A stretch of 7,096 nt of DNA, taken from assembly GCA_023129675.1 (NCBI GenBank), contig JAGMBM010000019.1, positions 1 to 7,096 on the forward strand, read 5' to 3'. The notes below the pieces were generated by a model. That model had not been told where the DNA came from. It was given only the letters and a program-made list of their open reading frames with translations, and did not search any database. The position numbers were made by a program, and so were the translations under genes. Positions 5,191 through 7,096 of the stretch are shown here, one piece after another. The stretch's first letter is position 1, and every line of letters begins with the position of its first letter. Origin of the DNA: Hadesarchaea archaeon (GTDB taxonomy: Archaea > Hadarchaeota > Hadarchaeia > Hadarchaeales > Hadarchaeaceae).

Positions 5191-6054
5191 GTGGACGTAA
5201 TCCGCGAGTTTGACCCCTGAGGCGATCCCCTCTGTACCTGCCCGAAAAAATATGGGTTTAATTCCTACACCGGCTGCGCGTACCGATGCATCTACTGTTA
5301 CATCACCTCCTATATCCCGCGAGCTTTCGAATGTCGCATGAAGAAAAATTTGATCGTACGAGTCAAACGCGATCTCCAGCGGGTGGACACGCGCCGGGTC
5401 ATTAGCATGTCCAACAGCTCCGACCCCTACCCACCGATCGAAGCGAAGCTCAAGCTGACCCGCGCCTGCCTCGAACTCTTCCTGAGTGAGGGCTGCCGGG
5501 TGCATGTGATAACGAAATCTGGCCTCGTTACCCGCGATGTCGACCTACTCTCGCGGCTGCCCTCGGTGGTCAGCTTCACTATAACCACTCTCAAAAGGGA
5601 TTTGGGCCGAAAACTTGAACCGCGAGCGCCTCCGCCCGAACGAAGATTAACGGCAATGAGGAAACTCTCAGACGCCGGCGTGCCCGTGAGCCTGCGCTTC
5701 GACCCAATCATCCCCGGCCTAAACGACACTGAAATCGAACAAATCGTTAAAGCTGCTGCTGATAATGGCGCCAAACATGTAACTTCATCGACGTTCAAAC
5801 CCCGCCCCGATAGCTGGCATCGCGTTCGGCGAGTTTTCCCTAAAGCCAACGCCAAGCTCGCGCCTTTGTACTTCGAACGTGGCGGACGGCATCATAATAG
5901 CTGGTACTTGCCGCGCGAACTCAGGCTCGAACTCATGGGGCAGGTCAAAAAAGCGTGCGATGAAAATGGCCTCACCTTCGCCTCCTGCCGCGAAGGGCTG
6001 CGGGAGCTGACGACCGGTGCGAGCTGCGATGGGAGTCATTTAATTTCAAGCTGA
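5191..6054 (+). CDS. SplB-like radical SAM protein with in-frame TGA at a conserved Trp
   Basis: A member of the spore-photoproduct-lyase-like radical SAM family (COG1533), whose archaeal substrate is unknown. Numbering from the GTG at 5191, the family motif FDPWGDPLCTC reads FDP-TGA-GDPLCTC. The stop at 5218-5220 replaces Trp10. Everything after it is intact: the [4Fe-4S] motif CX3CX2C (C29, C33, C36) in YTGCAYRCIYCYITSYIPRAF, then MSNSSDPYPP, VITKSGLVTRDVDLL, RFDPIIPGLND, SSTFKPRPDSW, SWYLPREL and the C-terminal SCDGSHLI. No ATG, GTG or TTG lies between the TGA and the cluster motif; the next ATG (5338, residue 50) would lose the cluster. The GTG has a GGTG five bases before it; TTG 5170 is an alternative. 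It may be a recent nonsense mutation, a sequence error, or recoding. The family call is firm; the expression status is open. Confidence 0.85.
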
Positions 6055-6055
6055 T

Positions 6056-6691
6056 TTATTTCAAGACCTCGCCCGTCTTCGAGTACCAAAGATAAAGATC
6101 CAGCTCACCAAGTGTGAGCCCAAGCTTCCGCGCGAGCCCCTCTAGCTTTCTCTCTATCTCCAGATATCGTCCACGCGTCAGCGAGCGGGGTACTCCATCT
6201 ATCAATCCATGTTCGTGCAGCACGCTGAGCACATGCCGGTCCAAAATTGCCACGTCAGTGAATCCCACGTTGCGCAGGAAATGGCTCGATTCCTTATAGC
6301 CTACACCACTCACGTTCTCAGCCAACCACCCACGAGCCTGCCGCGTATCCGTGAATCTCTCGATGATACCCTTTATGTTGCGAAACTTGCGTGCCTCGAT
6401 GATGAAACGCGCCCGGGTGTTCGGAAATCGATGTCCCGCAACCTTTAGCCTATGCCCGAGCTCCTCGAGCGGGAGCGTCAAAAATCCCTCGCTGCCCAGC
6501 TCGCGCTGAATCTTGATTCCCAGCCTCGCGGTCGAGTTCGCCGTCAGGATGCAGAAGCAAAGCTCCGAGAACCATTCTTCGTTGCCCTTGCGGCCGAGAC
6601 CCTCGAACTCTCGAATTCTCCGAGCTATGAGTTTGCCTATCTTGCCCCGCCTCAGCTCATTTACCTTGCCCACTAAATCCGCGCTCACCAA
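6056..6691 (-). CDS. ogg: 8-oxoguanine DNA glycosylase/AP lyase, OGG2 type
   Basis: Excises 8-oxoguanine from DNA and nicks the abasic site, starting base-excision repair. The 211-residue length fits the archaeal OGG2 family (about 205-215). The HhH-GPD region is complete: a helix-hairpin-helix around VSGVGYKESSHFLRNVG (127-143), with the Schiff-base lysine K133, and the catalytic aspartate D151 in ILDRHVL. The N-terminal half has WFSELCFCILTANSTA (40-55), typical of the family, and the protein ends in the usual Lys-rich tail, KTGEVLK. The start is TTG at 6691, with GTG immediately after as an alternative; a GGGG run lies four bases before the TTG. It converges on the radical SAM gene: the two stop codons are separated by one base, so the transcripts must overlap. 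Confidence 0.95.
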   Translation of the reverse strand: MVSADLVGKVNELRRGKIGKLIARRIREFEGLGRKGNEEWFSELCFCILTANSTARLGIKIQRELGSEGFLTLPLEELGHRLKVAGHRFPNTRARFIIEARKFRNIKGIIERFTDTRQARGWLAENVSGVGYKESSHFLRNVGFTDVAILDRHVLSVLHEHGLIDGVPRSLTRGRYLEIERKLEGLARKLGLTLGELDLYLWYSKTGEVLK

Positions 6692-6720
6692 TTTGCCCCA
6701 ACTTTATGGGGATACAAACT

Positions 6721-6730
6721 GTTTAATGCA
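6721..6730 (-). promoter_or_regulatory. Putative TATA box of the ogg gene
   Basis: The minus strand reads TGCATTAAAC, with a TTAAA core near 6724. Initiation about 25 bases on (near 6700) would leave a leader of around nine bases before the TTG. It lies within the 48-base gap after the upstream gene's stop codon. Confidence 0.35.
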
Positions 6731-6739
6731 TTGCTTAGG

Positions 6740-7096
6740 CTAGGCGATCGAGAGCTTTGTTTGGACTGGGGCGAGCTGCCACGGGCGGGCGTATTTCACC
6801 AATCCGCGTGCCACCCTTGAAGGTTGTACCCACTCAAACGCTCGCGCGTCAGCCGGGCTGGAATCAAGCACGGAAAACTCTGCCACTTTATCTGGGGCAA
6901 TGGGGACTGAAACCAAGCCCGACTCCGGGTTGAGGCTCATCGGCGCCAGCAATAGGCCTCGTCTCACCCGAAGCTCAGAAAGGAGGCAGGTGTCCGTCCC
7001 TTGCTTTATCTCAAGGGGGGAAGAAGCGCCATCGATGTGGATGCTCGAACGGCGCTCGGTTAAATAGCTCGCGATATAACTTGTCAGCCTTTTCTG
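6740..7096 (-). CDS. Hypothetical protein, C-terminal 118 residues only
   Basis: An open frame enters from beyond the right edge and runs 118 codons to a TAG at 6742-6740. I do not recognise the family. The visible protein starts KRLTSYIASYLTERRSS, probably a helix. A likely beta-rich part follows: LEIKQGTDTCLLSELRVRRGLLLAPMSLNPESGLVSVPIAP. It ends with a hydrophobic and Arg-rich stretch (FEWVQPSRVARGLVKYARPW). There is no signal peptide, membrane segment or catalytic motif that I can name. A GTG at 6967 could mark a shorter 75-residue gene, but the frame is open upstream to the window edge, so a longer gene is more likely. It is transcribed in the same direction as ogg. Confidence 0.55.
   Translation of the reverse strand, partial: QKRLTSYIASYLTERRSSIHIDGASSPLEIKQGTDTCLLSELRVRRGLLLAPMSLNPESGLVSVPIAPDKVAEFSVLDSSPADARAFEWVQPSRVARGLVKYARPWQLAPVQTKLSIA

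Noticed and set aside
5077..5220. Radical SAM start moved up to the in-frame ATG at 5077
   Set aside because: The frame is open to the TGA, but it would run through the 3' third of the structured RNA, and the added residues do not resemble the family's N-terminus.
5218..5220. Selenocysteine at the TGA
   Set aside because: The aligned family residue is Trp, not Cys. An archaeal SECIS in the 3' region would have to lie inside the convergent ogg gene, and I see no such element.
5122..5505. Minus-strand reading frame of 127 codons over the radical SAM 5' part
   Set aside because: It is antisense to the conserved CX3CX2C region, whose protein-level conservation accounts for the open frame.
1..7096. 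tRNA genes, CRISPR arrays, transposases or attachment sites
   Set aside because: I found no cloverleaf with a T-loop and acceptor stem, no regularly spaced repeats and no transposase-like frames. The neighbourhood looks like ordinary chromosome apart from 4637-5340.

Overview
The window looks like archaeal chromosome, probably from an uncultured lineage. Promoters have BRE/TATA form (for example CGAAAG followed by CTTTAAAT near 4825). The phosphoglycerate mutase is the archaeal ApgM type, the 8-oxoguanine glycosylase is the archaeal OGG2 type, and the ACT-domain regulator is a separate gene beside a short homoserine dehydrogenase. UUG starts are common. I cannot fix the phylum from sequence alone. 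Composition by eye is about 55-63% GC in most genes and about 42-52% in apgM.

Layout. (1) Positions 1-2524, minus strand: a tight threonine operon read ACT-domain regulator, homoserine dehydrogenase, threonine synthase (3' end off the window), with a TATA box near 2600. (2) 2645-3838, minus: apgM of central carbon metabolism. A perfect 8-bp palindrome lies upstream of it at 3882-3901. (3) 3960-4541, minus: an Hsp20/alpha-crystallin-like small heat-shock protein. The TATA box at 4575-4582 supports the internal ATG as its start. (4) 4637-4789, minus: a 50-residue cysteine-rich protein behind its own promoter. (5) 4878-5171, plus: no convincing gene, but a TATA box, a 10-bp GC-rich helix joining the two ends, several internal hairpins and a T-run. 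This looks like a structured RNA of about 290 nt that I could not assign to a known family. (6) 5191-6054, plus: a radical SAM protein of the SplB/spore-photoproduct-lyase-like family, intact except that a TGA sits where the family has Trp in its FDPW motif. (7) 6056-6691, minus: OGG2 DNA glycosylase/lyase, convergent with the radical SAM gene and one base from it. (8) 6740-7096, minus: the 3' end of an unrecognised gene.

The threonine block makes a coherent unit: HSD makes homoserine, threonine synthase finishes threonine, and the free-standing ACT protein probably senses an amino acid for HSD. The most notable stretch is 4637-5340. It combines a small zinc-ribbon-like protein with an ambiguous start, an unassigned structured RNA, and a conserved enzyme gene carrying an in-frame TGA.
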